Assembly: GCA_910585155.1 (NCBI GenBank)
Contig: CAJUEC010000005.1
Location: forward strand, 20,468-84,467
DNA: 64,000 nucleotides
Direction: 5' to 3'
Source of the DNA: an uncultured Oscillospiraceae bacterium
GTDB lineage: Bacteria; Bacillota; Clostridia; Oscillospirales; Oscillospiraceae
A model generated the notes under the pieces. The model saw nothing but the letters and a program-made list of their open reading frames with translations, did no database searches and had not been told where the DNA came from. Position numbers and translations under genes: made by a program. Shown one piece after another: positions 32,530 to 41,156 of the stretch. Each line of letters opens with the position of its first letter. The stretch's first letter is position 1.

Positions 32530-33810
32530 TCTCTGATACTCAAATTCCAGATTGTACAGGCACACCGCGTCCCCGTCCTGCACCCCCAGCTCCTCCAGCT
32601 GCTGGTACACCCCCGCGTCCCGCAGCCTCCGTTCAAACCAGTTGCGGCTCTCGTAGTCGGAGAAGTTCACGTTGGCCATCAGCTGGCGCAGCCAGGGCCC
32701 GTCCACCAGCCAGGTGCCGTCCTCGTCCCGCTGAATGTCCAGCGCCGCGGACGTGTCCACCTCGGGGGGGCGCTCCACATAGGTGGGCTCGTACACGATC
32801 ACCGGGGGCAGGGCAGACAGCTCCGCCGCCGCGGCGAACATCAGCTCCCGGGTCCCCTGGTGGGTGGCGGCGGACAGCTGGAACAGGGGACACCCCCTGG
32901 CCTCCACATGCCGGCGCAGCTGCTCCAGCAGCCCGGGGTCCTCCATGATGTCCACCTTGTTGGCGGCCACGATCATCCGCCGGGAGGCCAGCTCGGGGGA
33001 CCAGCGCTGGAGCTCGGCGCAGATGGCGTCGAAGTCGGCCACCGGGTCCCGGCCCTCGCTGCCGGACACGTCCACCACGTGGATCAGCAGGCGGCAGCGG
33101 TCCACATGGCGCAGGAAGTCGTGGCCCAGCCCCGCGCCGTCCGCCGCCCCCTCGATGATGCCGGGGATGTCGGCCAGCACGAAGGATGTCCCCTCGTCCA
33201 CCGCCACCACCCCCAGGTTGGGGGAGAGGGTGGTGAAGTGGTAGTTGGCAATTTTGGGCTGGGCCCTGGTAACCACGCTGAGCAGGGTGGACTTGCCCAC
33301 GTTGGGGAAGCCCACCAGCCCCACGTCTGCCAGCAGCTTCAGCTCCAGCAGCACCTCCCGGTACTGCCCCGGCAGTCCCGCCTTGGCAAACCGGGGCACC
33401 TGCCGGGTGGGGGTGGCGAAGTGCTGGTTGCCCCAGCCGCCGTTGCCGCCGCGGGCCAGCACAAAATCTTCCTGGCCGGACATGTCGCAGATGATCTCCC
33501 TTGTCTCCAGGTCCCGGACCACGGTGCCCTTGGGCACCCGGATCACCAGGTCGTTCCCGTCCTTGCCGGAGCACCGCTTGCCCTGGCCGTCCTTGCCGTT
33601 CTCGGCGGTGTACTTGCGCTTGTAGCGGAAGTCCATCAGGGTGGACATGTGGGGGTCCACCCGCAGGATAATGTCCCCGCCCCGGCCGCCGTCTCCGCCG
33701 TCGGGGCCGCCGGCGGCCACGTATTTCTCCCGGTGGAAGGCCACCGCGCCGCCTCCCCCCGCGCCCGCCCGGACGGTGATGCGGGCGGTGTCGATGAATT
33801 GATTGGCCAT
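32527..33810 (-). CDS. obgE: GTPase Obg/CgtA
   Basis: The protein has 427 residues. The glycine-rich Obg fold (GAGGGGAVAFHREKYVA, GGDGGRGGDI) covers about 1-158. The GTPase domain has GFPNVGKSTLLS, DIPGIIEGA and NKVDIM. The C-terminal OCT domain is found in Gram-positive Obg. It acts in 50S assembly and stress signalling. It normally follows rpmA directly; here three small genes separate them. Confidence 0.97.
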   Translation of the reverse strand: MANQFIDTARITVRAGAGGGGAVAFHREKYVAAGGPDGGDGGRGGDIILRVDPHMSTLMDFRYKRKYTAENGKDGQGKRCSGKDGNDLVIRVPKGTVVRDLETREIICDMSGQEDFVLARGGNGGWGNQHFATPTRQVPRFAKAGLPGQYREVLLELKLLADVGLVGFPNVGKSTLLSVVTRAQPKIANYHFTTLSPNLGVVAVDEGTSFVLADIPGIIEGAADGAGLGHDFLRHVDRCRLLIHVVDVSGSEGRDPVADFDAICAELQRWSPELASRRMIVAANKVDIMEDPGLLEQLRRHVEARGCPLFQLSAATHQGTRELMFAAAAELSALPPVIVYEPTYVERPPEVDTSAALDIQRDEDGTWLVDGPWLRQLMANVNFSDYESRNWFERRLRDAGVYQQLEELGVQDGDAVCLYNLEFEYQR

Positions 33811-33819
33811 ACAGACCTC

Positions 33820-34431
33820 CTATAGCTCGTCCCAGTTGATTTTCTTATCCTTGAAGTAGTATTCCCGGTCATGTTCATTGATTTCCCGCAGCACCCGGCA
33901 GGGGTTGCCCACCGCCACCACGTTGGCGGGCAGGTCGCGGGTCACCACGCTGCCCGCGCCCACCACCGTGTTGTCCCCGATGGTCACACCGGGCACCACG
34001 ACCACCCCCGCCCCCAGCCAGCAGTTGCGGTCGATGCGCACCGGGGCGTTGTACTGGTACATCTGCTCCCGCAGCTGGGGCAGGATAGGGTGGCCCGCCG
34101 TGGCAATCACCACGTTGGGGCCAAACTCGGTGTAGTCTCCCACATAGATGTGGGTGTCGTCCACAAAGGTCCCGTTGAAGTTTACATAGACATAGCTCCC
34201 GAAATGGATGTGCCTGCCTCCCCAGTTGGCGTGGAAGGGGGGCTCGATGTAGCAGCCCTCGCCCACCTCGGCAAACATCTCCCGGAGCATGGCCCCCCGC
34301 CTCTCCTGCTCCAGAGGGCGGGTCTGGTTGAAGTCGTACAGCCGGTCCAGACACTGGAGCTGCTCGGCCATGACGGCCTCGTCCATGGGGAGGTAGAGCG
34401 CGCCGCTGTGCATTTTTTCCCGAAAATCCAT
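33820..34431 (-). CDS. Maltose/galactoside O-acetyltransferase family protein
   Basis: The protein has 203 residues with a left-handed beta-helix of hexapeptide repeats (HFGSYVYVNFN, IYVGDYTEFGPNVVI, IGDNTVVGAGSVVTRDLPANVVAVGNPCRV). The N-terminal Mac domain is MHSGALYLPMDE..LQCLDRLYDFNQTR. The catalytic-type His is in TAGHP. It acetylates a sugar from acetyl-CoA; the acceptor is uncertain. It lies 9 bp before obgE in the transcription direction. Confidence 0.92.
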   Translation of the reverse strand: MDFREKMHSGALYLPMDEAVMAEQLQCLDRLYDFNQTRPLEQERRGAMLREMFAEVGEGCYIEPPFHANWGGRHIHFGSYVYVNFNGTFVDDTHIYVGDYTEFGPNVVIATAGHPILPQLREQMYQYNAPVRIDRNCWLGAGVVVVPGVTIGDNTVVGAGSVVTRDLPANVVAVGNPCRVLREINEHDREYYFKDKKINWDEL

Positions 34432-34441
34432 AGGTTTTCCC

Positions 34442-34884
34442 TCACAAATCCAGTTGATAAATGCGGTGCCGGGGGATGCCCTCGTACCAGGCGAAGTAGT
34501 CCCGGGGTATCCCGCAGATCTCCAGCAGCCGCCCGCCCAGCCGCTCAATGGTGCGGTAGGAGGGGACATTGTCCTCCCCGCAGGTGAGATAGAGCCGGGT
34601 CATTCCGTGGGCCCGGGCCACCTCCAGCACCAGCTGGCAGGCGCGGCGGGCATAGCCCCGGCCCTGAAATTTCGGGTCCACCTCATAGCCGATGTGGCCG
34701 TTGTAGTAGCTGTGAAAATTGTCGCCGATACGGATACTGATCTTCCCCACAGGCAAACCGTCCGCCACAATGTCATAATAATAGAAGGGGAGTAATACCC
34801 CGCCGCCCTCTGCCTTTTCCGGATGCGCAGGATAAGGTCTCCTCCGTCGAGCACATCGAAGCGGTCTGAAAACGCAAAGTTCAT
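34442..34884 (-). pseudogene. GNAT-family N-acetyltransferase with a frameshift
   Basis: The ATG at 34884 opens a frame reading MNFAFSDRFDVLDGGDLILRI. After an AAAA run at 34815-34818 the acetyltransferase similarity continues in another frame: AEGGGVLLPFYYYDIV, VGKISIRIGDNF, GHIGYEVDPKFQGRGYA (acetyl-CoA loop) and YLTCGEDNVPS. One missing base in the A-run explains this. It is either a recent inactivation, a sequencing slip or, less likely, programmed slippage. The intact downstream part covers about 108 residues from a GTG/ATG-poor region, so a functional short form is doubtful. Confidence 0.75.
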
Positions 34885-34896
34885 ATGAGCCCCCGC

Positions 34897-35118
34897 CTAT
34901 TTGTCGTCCTTCATCTTGGGCGGGCTCATCACCAGCTCCAGCTTTTCTGGAATGGACGTGTATATCAGGCCCACAATACCTGTGATCAGCGCCAGCAGGT
35001 CAAGAATCACATGAAGGACCCCTCCCCAGAAATTGGAGAGAATCGGGTCAAAGGCCGCCGCGAGCACCAGAAGAATGCTGAAAAGGATGAAAGCCATCCC
35101 CTGAAACAGTTTTCTCAT
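34897..35118 (-). CDS. Small two-helix membrane protein
   Basis: The protein has 73 residues with two hydrophobic helices (about 7-24 and 33-52) and a charged C-terminus (MSPPKMKDDK). The family is not recognised. It lies after the rpmA terminator in the minus-strand rplU-obgE region. Confidence 0.6.
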   Translation of the reverse strand: MRKLFQGMAFILFSILLVLAAAFDPILSNFWGGVLHVILDLLALITGIVGLIYTSIPEKLELVMSPPKMKDDK

Positions 35119-35140
35119 GTTCTTTTTGCTCCTCTCTATG

Positions 35141-35172
35141 AAAAAAGCCGCAAACGGTCCCCCGTCTGCGGC
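35141..35172 (-). terminator. Rho-independent terminator after rpmA
   Basis: On the minus strand GCCGCAGACG and CGTTTGCGGC form a stem followed by TTTTTT. It separates rplU-prp-rpmA from the downstream small genes and obgE. Confidence 0.85.
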
Positions 35173-35186
35173 CTTTCAGGCAAATT

Positions 35187-35471
35187 TTACTGCTCGAGCG
35201 TTACGATGGAGACCTGCTTGCGGTCCTTGCCCAGGCGCTCGAACTTCACCTTGCCGTCCTTGAGGGCGAACAGGGTGTCGTCGCTGCCCTTGCCCACGTT
35301 GACGCCGGGGTGGATGTGGGTGCCGCGCTGGCGCACCAGGATGTTGCCCGCCAGCACAAACTGGCCGTCGGCCCGCTTCACGCCCAGGCGCTTGGCCTGG
35401 GAGTCGCGGCCGTTCTTGGTGGAGCCGCCGCCCTTTTTGTGGGCGAAGAACTGGATATTGAGCTTCAGCAT
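35187..35471 (-). CDS. rpmA: 50S ribosomal protein L27, with cleavable N-terminal extension
   Basis: The protein has 94 residues. It starts LNIQFFAHKKGGGSTKNGRD. The LNIQFF-AHKK sequence is the Prp cleavage site of Firmicute L27, with cleavage expected after FF. The remainder (VLAGNILVRQRGTHIHPG) is canonical. The processing protease gene lies immediately upstream. Confidence 0.97.
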   Translation of the reverse strand: MLKLNIQFFAHKKGGGSTKNGRDSQAKRLGVKRADGQFVLAGNILVRQRGTHIHPGVNVGKGSDDTLFALKDGKVKFERLGKDRKQVSIVTLEQ

Positions 35472-35505
35472 AGTCGTTTCCGTCCTTTCTGTCAAAGGTT
35501 AATTG

Positions 35506-35847
35506 TCACGCTTCATCATCATCCATCAAAACGATGAGATTGTCGGGGTATTCCTCTCCCATGGCCTGGAGGTAGACCATCATGCCGGTCAAGAGATTCT
35601 GGCAGGCATATTCGTTTTCCTCGCTCAGCCCGGCAGGGAGCTTGAGGGAGATGCGGGCGTCTGCTTCCCGGGCCTTCACCGGGGCCCCCAGGCCCAGCAC
35701 CTCATTGATGGTGCACTCGGTGAGCCCCACGGCGGCGGAGACGGCGGCGCACACAATGTCCGCGCCCGCCTCGGCGTACCCGCTGTGGCCCTCCACCAGG
35801 AAGCCGTCAATGCGGCTGTCTGCGCTGTGGAAGGTGACGGTGGTCAT
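35506..35847 (-). CDS. prp: Ribosomal-processing cysteine protease Prp
   Basis: The protein has 113 residues. The catalytic His is in VEGHSGYAEAG (about 19) and the Cys in ADIVCAAVSA (about 33). It removes the N-terminal extension of L27 before ribosome assembly. It lies between rplU and rpmA, the standard Firmicute order. Confidence 0.95.
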   Translation of the reverse strand: MTTVTFHSADSRIDGFLVEGHSGYAEAGADIVCAAVSAAVGLTECTINEVLGLGAPVKAREADARISLKLPAGLSEENEYACQNLLTGMMVYLQAMGEEYPDNLIVLMDDDEA

Positions 35848-35858
35848 CCGTGGGTCCC

Positions 35859-36170
35859 TCAGGCGTTGACCTTGGTGATCTCCACCTTGGTGTAGGGCTG
35901 GCGATGGCCCTGACGGCGGCGGTAGTTCTTCTTGGGCTTGTACTTGAACACCAGCACCTTCTTGCCCTTGCCGTTCTTCACCACGTTGGCGGTGACGGAG
36001 GCGCCGTCCACCGCGGGGGCGCCGAATCGGCTGCTGTCGCCGTCCAGGACGGCCAGCACCTTGTCAAAGGTGACGGTGTCGCCGGCTTCCACGTTCAGCT
36101 TCTCGATGTAGAGGGTGTCGCCCTCCGCTACCTTGTACTGCTTACCGCCGGTCTCAATGATCGCGTGCAT
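35859..36170 (-). CDS. rplU: 50S ribosomal protein L21
   Basis: The protein has 103 residues: MHAIIETGGKQYKV at the start and YKPKKNYRRRQGHRQPYT near the end. The start at 36170 follows GGAG by 8 bp. The first gene of rplU-prp-rpmA, it has a leader of about 90 nt between promoter and start. I could not confirm an autoregulatory L21 leader fold. Confidence 0.97.
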   Translation of the reverse strand: MHAIIETGGKQYKVAEGDTLYIEKLNVEAGDTVTFDKVLAVLDGDSSRFGAPAVDGASVTANVVKNGKGKKVLVFKYKPKKNYRRRQGHRQPYTKVEITKVNA

Positions 36171-36268
36171 ATCTGCACTCCTTTCCTTTATTACGGGCTC
36201 GCTTTCGGGGGCGGGGCACTTGGCCCTCTTCACTGTGGAAAATCACACCCGGTCAATGCGGCTTTGAT

Positions 36269-36297
36269 AGTATATCAGTCAAATATGGTAAAGTCAA
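36269..36297 (-). promoter_or_regulatory. Promoter of rplU-prp-rpmA
   Basis: On the minus strand TTGACT and TATACT are separated by 17 bp. The spacer contains a second TTGACT. Confidence 0.88.
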
Positions 36298-36364
36298 GAG
36301 GATTTCGTAACTTGTACGGAATTTTGTCCCTGGACACGGGGTTTTTGGCAGGGCCGCCGGTGTT

Positions 36365-37915
36365 TCAGCGCCTATGGCCCGCGTCCTGGCTGCCGGCCAG
36401 CTCCGCCTGGAAATCGGCGGCGGTCCGCTTGGCGGCGGAAATTTTCTCCCAGCTGTCCAGGTACTCCCTGGCGTACTTGGGGTTGCTCAGCCGGACAATT
36501 CTTCCCTGGTCCGGGTCCACCAGCTTGGTGATCCCCCCGGCCCCCAGGGACAGCACCGATTGGAGCTCCTCCATCATCACGATATTATAGACGCACACCG
36601 CCCCCGGGCGGGCCCAGCCCACGTTCTCGAAGGAGCCGGACATGTACTTCTGCCGGTACAGATAGTAGGGGACGTACCCCGCCCCCCGCAGCCGGTCCGC
36701 CGCCAGAGCCAGCATGGCCTCCACCGTACCGGGGGAGCACAGCGTGCCCCCCGCCTCCGTGAGGCTCTCTTCGGTGAGCCGGGAGCCCTTTTTCAGCGCC
36801 AGGGTGTGCACTGTGATGTTGGCCGGGCCCATGGCCAGCACCTGGTCCAGGGTGCGCCCAAAGCCCTCCTCCGTGTCGGTGGGCAGCCCGGCGATGAGGT
36901 CCATGTTCACCAGAGCGCCAAAGCGCTCCCCGGCCAGGGCCATGGCCTCCGTGATCTGGGCGGCGGTGTGGGCCCGGCCCATGGCCCGGAGCACACTGTC
37001 CTCCATGGTCTGGGGGTTGATGGAGATGCGGCGGATGCCGTGGTCCCGCAGCGTCTCCAGCTTGTCCGGGGTGATGGTGTCCGGCCGCCCGGCCTCCACA
37101 GTGAACTCGGCGCACCCCTCCATGGGCAGACAGTCCTCCACAACGGACAAAAGCTTGTGGAGCTGGGGGGCGCTGAGGGTGGTGGGGGTGCCGCCCCCCA
37201 TGTAGGCACAGGAGATGTGGAGCCCCCGCTCCCGCAGCAGTGCGCCGGCCAGCTCCACCTCCCGGCACAGAGCGTCCACGTAGGGCTCCACCAAGGCCAG
37301 CGCACCCTTTACGTCCGAGGAGATGAAGGAACAGTAGGCGCACCGGGTGGGGCAGAAGGGGATTCCGATATAGAGGGCCAGGCCGTCCTTCCGCAGCCTC
37401 TTCCGCACCGCCAGCGCCGCCTGGGCGCACTCCACCGCCAGCGCCGCCCGGGGCGGAGAGACGTGATACTCTTTGCACAGCTCCCACTCCGCCTGTCTGG
37501 CCGTCCTGCCCGCCAGCATGGCCTTAGTGGGCAGCTTGACGGGCCGCACCCCGGTGAGGGAGCCCCAGGGCAGCTCATACCCCAGCAGGGCGGTCCCCGC
37601 CTTGTAAAAGGCCTGCTTCAGGGCGTGGGACACAGTATGGTACACCTGCTCCGGCCCCTCGTCCAGCTTCTCCGCGGAGAAGCTGGTCACGCCGTTTCGG
37701 AGCTGATCCCCCCGCTTTGCCAGCACGCTGATACTGGCCTTTACCCTTCCCCGGCTCAGGCCGATGAGAATACCCTGGCTGCCCTCCAAGTCTGGCGGCG
37801 TCTCCGGGTACTCCGGCTTTTCCCCGGGAAATAGGGTGAGCAGCATCTGCTCAGCGGGGTAGCGGTACCGCTCCGGCTGCCAGGGCCAGTTGTGCTCGGC
37901 GAACCAGATCTTCAT
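36365..37915 (-). CDS. hemZ: Coproporphyrinogen dehydrogenase-like radical SAM protein HemZ
   Basis: The protein has 516 residues. The long N-terminal part specific to HemZ (about 1-165) precedes the radical-SAM motif CPTRCAYCSF. MGGGTPTTLS and FTVEAGRPDTIT follow, as in HemN-type enzymes. Oxygen-independent coproporphyrinogen oxidation is the usual annotation, but no other heme genes are near. It overlaps the upstream MBL gene by 4 bp (ATGA). Confidence 0.93.
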   Translation of the reverse strand: MKIWFAEHNWPWQPERYRYPAEQMLLTLFPGEKPEYPETPPDLEGSQGILIGLSRGRVKASISVLAKRGDQLRNGVTSFSAEKLDEGPEQVYHTVSHALKQAFYKAGTALLGYELPWGSLTGVRPVKLPTKAMLAGRTARQAEWELCKEYHVSPPRAALAVECAQAALAVRKRLRKDGLALYIGIPFCPTRCAYCSFISSDVKGALALVEPYVDALCREVELAGALLRERGLHISCAYMGGGTPTTLSAPQLHKLLSVVEDCLPMEGCAEFTVEAGRPDTITPDKLETLRDHGIRRISINPQTMEDSVLRAMGRAHTAAQITEAMALAGERFGALVNMDLIAGLPTDTEEGFGRTLDQVLAMGPANITVHTLALKKGSRLTEESLTEAGGTLCSPGTVEAMLALAADRLRGAGYVPYYLYRQKYMSGSFENVGWARPGAVCVYNIVMMEELQSVLSLGAGGITKLVDPDQGRIVRLSNPKYAREYLDSWEKISAAKRTAADFQAELAGSQDAGHRR

Positions 37916-38544
37916 GACCCCATTGCCCCGCGCATGCAGTAGTTGGACTGCCGCTCCCGCTCCAGGGTGGACTGCCCCTCATGGCCGGGGAGCACCCGGT
38001 AGTCCCCCTCCAGCTCCCCCAGCCGCCTGAGGGATTTCATAATCTGTCCCTCGTCGCCGCCGGGGAAATCGGTGCGGCCCATGGACCCGGCGAAAAGGGT
38101 GTCCCCGGTGAACAGCACGTCCTCCGCCTGGAGGGTCACCGACCCGGGGGTGTGGCCGGGGGTCTCCAGCACCTCCACCTTCACCCCCGCCACGTCCACC
38201 ACGTCCCCCTCCTGGTAGGGAGTGATATCCCCAAAGGAGCTGACGGTGGGGAAGGCCTGGCCCAGCAGGGACAGGGTATCCTCTCCCTCGTGTATGTCGG
38301 CGGGGTGGCAGTACACCGGCAGGTCCGGCCACTCCTCCCGCAGGCCGGGTATGCCCAGAATGTGGTCGAAGTGTCCGTGGGTGAGCAGGACAGCCTCTGC
38401 TTCCAGCCCCTTGTCCACCATCCACCGGGCCACCTGCTCCCCCTGGTCGCCGGGGTCCACAATGCCGCACTTGTATCCGCCCTTCCGGCGGAAGACATAG
38501 CAGTTGGTGCCGATCTGCCCCAGGCGCAGCACGCTGATCTCCAT
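37912..38544 (-). CDS. MBL-fold metallohydrolase (glyoxalase II-like)
   Basis: The protein has 210 residues. The metal-binding motif is LTHGHFDHILG, with further ligands in TPGHTPGSV, FTGDTLF and LPGHEG. The family hydrolyses thioesters such as hydroxyacylglutathione or related low-molecular thiol adducts. Coupling with hemZ is common in Clostridia. The start follows GAGGTGATTTT. Confidence 0.93.
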   Translation of the reverse strand: MEISVLRLGQIGTNCYVFRRKGGYKCGIVDPGDQGEQVARWMVDKGLEAEAVLLTHGHFDHILGIPGLREEWPDLPVYCHPADIHEGEDTLSLLGQAFPTVSSFGDITPYQEGDVVDVAGVKVEVLETPGHTPGSVTLQAEDVLFTGDTLFAGSMGRTDFPGGDEGQIMKSLRRLGELEGDYRVLPGHEGQSTLERERQSNYCMRGAMGS

Positions 38545-38564
38545 AAAATCACCTCGTTGTTTTA

Positions 38565-38759
38565 TTATTCCAGCTCCTTGGCAATCAGCGACCCGGCGAT
38601 CTCAAGGGCCTTGATGCGCCGCTGCGCCAACGTGATCTGGGATTTGTACCGTTCCGGGTCTTCCTTGGCCTGTAAGGTTTTCACCGTCTCCCGCAGCTTA
38701 TGCAGGGTGGAATCAATCTGCCGTTTGGCCTCGGCAAACTCCTCTTTTGTGTGCTCCAC
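38565..38759 (-). CDS. Small helical protein of unknown function
   Basis: The protein has 64 residues from a GTG at 38759, chosen for AAAGGAGG 9 bp upstream. It is charged and helical throughout (EEFAEAKRQIDSTLHKLRET, RRIKALEIAGSLIAKELE), probably a two-helix coiled coil. The first upstream codons would overlap the khpB terminator. It precedes the MBL-hemZ pair by 20 bp and is probably cotranscribed with them. Confidence 0.7.
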   Translation of the reverse strand: MEHTKEEFAEAKRQIDSTLHKLRETVKTLQAKEDPERYKSQITLAQRRIKALEIAGSLIAKELE

Positions 38760-38784
38760 GCCTGGTCGCCTCCTTTTTTGATTC

Positions 38785-38812
38785 AAAAAGGCCCCCGGCG
38801 GCGCCGGGGGCC
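38785..38812 (-). terminator. Rho-independent terminator of the rpmH-rnpA-yidC-khpB direction
   Basis: On the minus strand GGCCCCCGGC and GCCGGGGGCC form a stem followed by TTTTTG, 6 bp after khpB. Confidence 0.9.
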
Positions 38813-38818
38813 TCTGGA

Positions 38819-39646
38819 TCACTGCTTGCCGGGGTCGTAGGCCACCACGGTCCTCCGGTTGGGCTCGGTGCCGGTGGAGAAGGTGGATACCCCGGGGTAG
38901 TCCTGGAGGGCGGTGTGGATCACGTGGCGCTCGTAGGCGTTCATGGCCTCCAGGGTGATGTTCCGGCGGTACTTCACCACCTTGCCCGCCGTCTTGCGGG
39001 CCAGGCGGTTCAGCGACTCCTCCCGGCGGGCGCGGTAGCCCTCGGCGTCCACGTGGATGCGCACCCGGTGGCTGCGGCCCTTGTTGACGGCGTAGCCGGT
39101 GAGCTGCTGGATGGCGTCCAGGGTCTCCCCCCGGTGGCCGATGAGGGCGCCCATGTTCTCACCCTCCAGCACCACTTGATAGGTATCTCCCTCCCGGGTG
39201 ACCATGGGGGTGGCCTCCACTCCCATGTGCTGAAACAGCCCGGTCTGGAATTTGACAATGGCGGCGGCCGCGTCGCCGTCCGCGGCCTCAGCCCGAGGGG
39301 AGGGGGCCGCCTTAGGCGCGGGCTTTTCCGCCTTGGGCGCGGGCCGGGGAGCCCGGGGAGCGGGCTGGGGCCGGGGCTCAGGCCGCTCGGCCCGGGGGGG
39401 TTTGGGGGGCTCGGGCTGGGGGGCGGGCTTTGCCTCCGCCGGACGGGCGGGGACGGGCTGGGGCTCGTCGGGGGCCTCGTAGGTGAGCTTCACCTTGGCG
39501 GGCACGGAGCCGATGCCCAGAAAGCCGGTCTTGCCCCGCTCCAGAATCTCCACGGAAACATCGTCCCGGTCAAGCCCCAGGTGGGCCAGACCCTTGGCGA
39601 TGGCCTCGTCCTCAGTTTTGGCGGTGAATTCCATGTATTTCAGCAT
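38819..39646 (-). CDS. khpB: RNA-binding protein KhpB (Jag/EloR)
   Basis: The protein has 275 residues. The N-terminal Jag-N domain contains FTAKTEDEAIAKGLAHLGL and GFLGIGSVPAKV. A proline/alanine/lysine-rich linker (about 55-120) follows. A KH-II domain has GENMGALIGHRGETLDAIQ, and the C-terminal R3H domain has PMNAYERHVIHTAL-like MNAYERHVIHTALQDY and GTEPNRRTVV. It affects cell elongation and mRNA stability. It follows yidC, as in most Firmicutes, but a 163-bp hairpin repeat separates them. Confidence 0.95.
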   Translation of the reverse strand: MLKYMEFTAKTEDEAIAKGLAHLGLDRDDVSVEILERGKTGFLGIGSVPAKVKLTYEAPDEPQPVPARPAEAKPAPQPEPPKPPRAERPEPRPQPAPRAPRPAPKAEKPAPKAAPSPRAEAADGDAAAAIVKFQTGLFQHMGVEATPMVTREGDTYQVVLEGENMGALIGHRGETLDAIQQLTGYAVNKGRSHRVRIHVDAEGYRARREESLNRLARKTAGKVVKYRRNITLEAMNAYERHVIHTALQDYPGVSTFSTGTEPNRRTVVAYDPGKQ

Positions 39647-39689
39647 GGGAACGCACTCCTTTGTCACATGTTGTTATGGTTTTGAATTC

Positions 39690-39852
39690 AGGAAGGACTG
39701 ATTCAATGCGTCTGCGGTATCTTGTGGAAATTTTGCGTCATAATTTTGTTGCGATTTCTTGAAATAAACACAATTATTCCCGCGAAATCGCGCCGCATTC
39801 TGGCGCAAAATTTTTTACAACCTACTCTTGCCGATTGAATCAGTCCTTCCTT
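39690..39852. repeat. Long-hairpin repeat family 3, copy 2
   Basis: The terminal arms AGGAAGGACTGATTCAAT and ATTGAATCAGTCCTTCCTT are an 18-bp perfect inverted repeat. Imperfect pairing continues for about 70 bp (AAATTTTGCG with CGCAAAATTT, GCGATTTC with GAAATCGC). The apical loop is TTGAAATAAACACAATTATT. The outer edge reaches the yidC stop codon (TAA at 39851-39853). Confidence 0.85.
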
Positions 39853-41146
39853 AGGTCTCCTCGCTGTCCTCCGCGTAGGCCTCCTCATAATCCCCGCTGT
39901 CCTCCGCGGGGGCCTCCGTCTGGGGCTGCTTCTCCTGGGGGGCCGGCGCCGGGCCGGACTGGGCGGTGATCTCCTTCTCCTCCTCAGCGGGCTCCGCAGG
40001 CTTCTCCTCCACCGGCTTGGCGGGTCCGTTGGGGTCCCAATAGGGGGTGATGGGGTAGCGGTTGGGGTCATAGGCCCGTCCCCGGGCATAGGCCCGCAGG
40101 CCCTCCCGGCTGGCGGTCAGGTCCACACCGGGCTCCTGCTTCTTTTTCTGCTGGCCCTTCCGGGGGTCCTTGCCGGCGGCGATGGCGGCGGCCTTCTTCT
40201 CCGCGGCGATGCGGCGGCGCTCCTTCTCGGCCTCCTTGGCCCGGGCGGCCTGCTCGGCCATCTCCTTCTGGGCGGCCTCGTAGTCCTTGCGGAGAATCCG
40301 CCCGCAGATAACCTCCTGCACCATGCCCAGCAGGGAGTTGGCGATCCAGTAGATACACAGGCCGGCGGGCATGGCAAAACCGATCCACAGGGAGATGACG
40401 GGGCTCATGAGCATGAGGGACCAGTTCATCTTGGGGGCGGGCTGGTCCTTGTTCATCTGGTTGGTCTTCTGCATAATCAGGCTGGACAGCAGGGACACCA
40501 GCGCCGAGATGATGGGCAGCAGGAACAGCCCCACGGAGTTGATGCTCACGCCCCCCTCCCAGAACTTCAGCTGGGGAACCTGGGACAGGTCGATGCCGAA
40601 GAAGTTGAAGTTGATGGCGAACATGCTGGCGGCGGACACCCCGGTGGCCGCGGCGGCGGCCTTGGCCGCCTCCAGATTGCCGGCCTCCATCATGGAGCCC
40701 AGCATCAGCTCATTGTAGCCCGCCACGGTGAACTCGCCGCTCCACCCCAGGGCGGTGGCAACCGCCTTCACCGCGTCCTCGGTGAGCCACATCATGTACT
40801 TCAGCGGCCGGCGGATGATGGCGTACAGGGGATACAGCACGATAATAGGGATCATTTGCCAGCCGCAGCCCCCCATGGGGTTGACGTTGTTCTCGGTGTA
40901 GAACTTCTGGACCTCCTGGTTATACCGCTCCTTGTCGTTGCCGCAGCGCTTTTGGATCTCCTGGAGCTGGCCGTTGAGCAGGTTCATTTTGATCGCGCTC
41001 TTCTTGCCCTTCAGGTTCAGGGGGAAGAGGACGATCTTCACCACCACGGTGAACAGGAACAGGGCGATGCCGTAGCTGTTGAACACCTGACAGAAGGTTT
41101 TCAGAATCCAGCTGAACGGCGTCATAAGGATTTGCCAAATATCCAT
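39851..41146 (-). CDS. yidC: Membrane protein insertase YidC
   Basis: The protein has 431 residues. The YidC core has helices at about 15-45 (LFLFTVVVKIVLFPLNLKGK), a coiled cytoplasmic loop (KMNLLNGQLQEIQKRCGNDK), MGGCGWQMIPIIVLYPLYAI and later helices. The insert AAKAAAAATGVSAASMF is unusual. A long charged C-terminal tail rich in Lys, Glu and Pro (about 315-431) is expected to bind ribosomes. It has no lipobox Cys at the N-terminus, as in other clostridial YidC1 proteins. Confidence 0.96.
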   Translation of the reverse strand: MDIWQILMTPFSWILKTFCQVFNSYGIALFLFTVVVKIVLFPLNLKGKKSAIKMNLLNGQLQEIQKRCGNDKERYNQEVQKFYTENNVNPMGGCGWQMIPIIVLYPLYAIIRRPLKYMMWLTEDAVKAVATALGWSGEFTVAGYNELMLGSMMEAGNLEAAKAAAAATGVSAASMFAINFNFFGIDLSQVPQLKFWEGGVSINSVGLFLLPIISALVSLLSSLIMQKTNQMNKDQPAPKMNWSLMLMSPVISLWIGFAMPAGLCIYWIANSLLGMVQEVICGRILRKDYEAAQKEMAEQAARAKEAEKERRRIAAEKKAAAIAAGKDPRKGQQKKKQEPGVDLTASREGLRAYARGRAYDPNRYPITPYWDPNGPAKPVEEKPAEPAEEEKEITAQSGPAPAPQEKQPQTEAPAEDSGDYEEAYAEDSEET

Positions 41147-41156
41147 GTTTGGCCTC

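Noticed and set aside
34815..34818. Programmed -1 frameshift in the GNAT gene
   Set aside because: The run is short, not a classical slippery heptamer, and I saw no stimulatory structure. A lost base is simpler.
36171..36268. Autoregulatory L21 leader RNA before rplU
   Set aside because: The 90-nt leader is of suitable size, but I could not recognise the conserved fold by eye.
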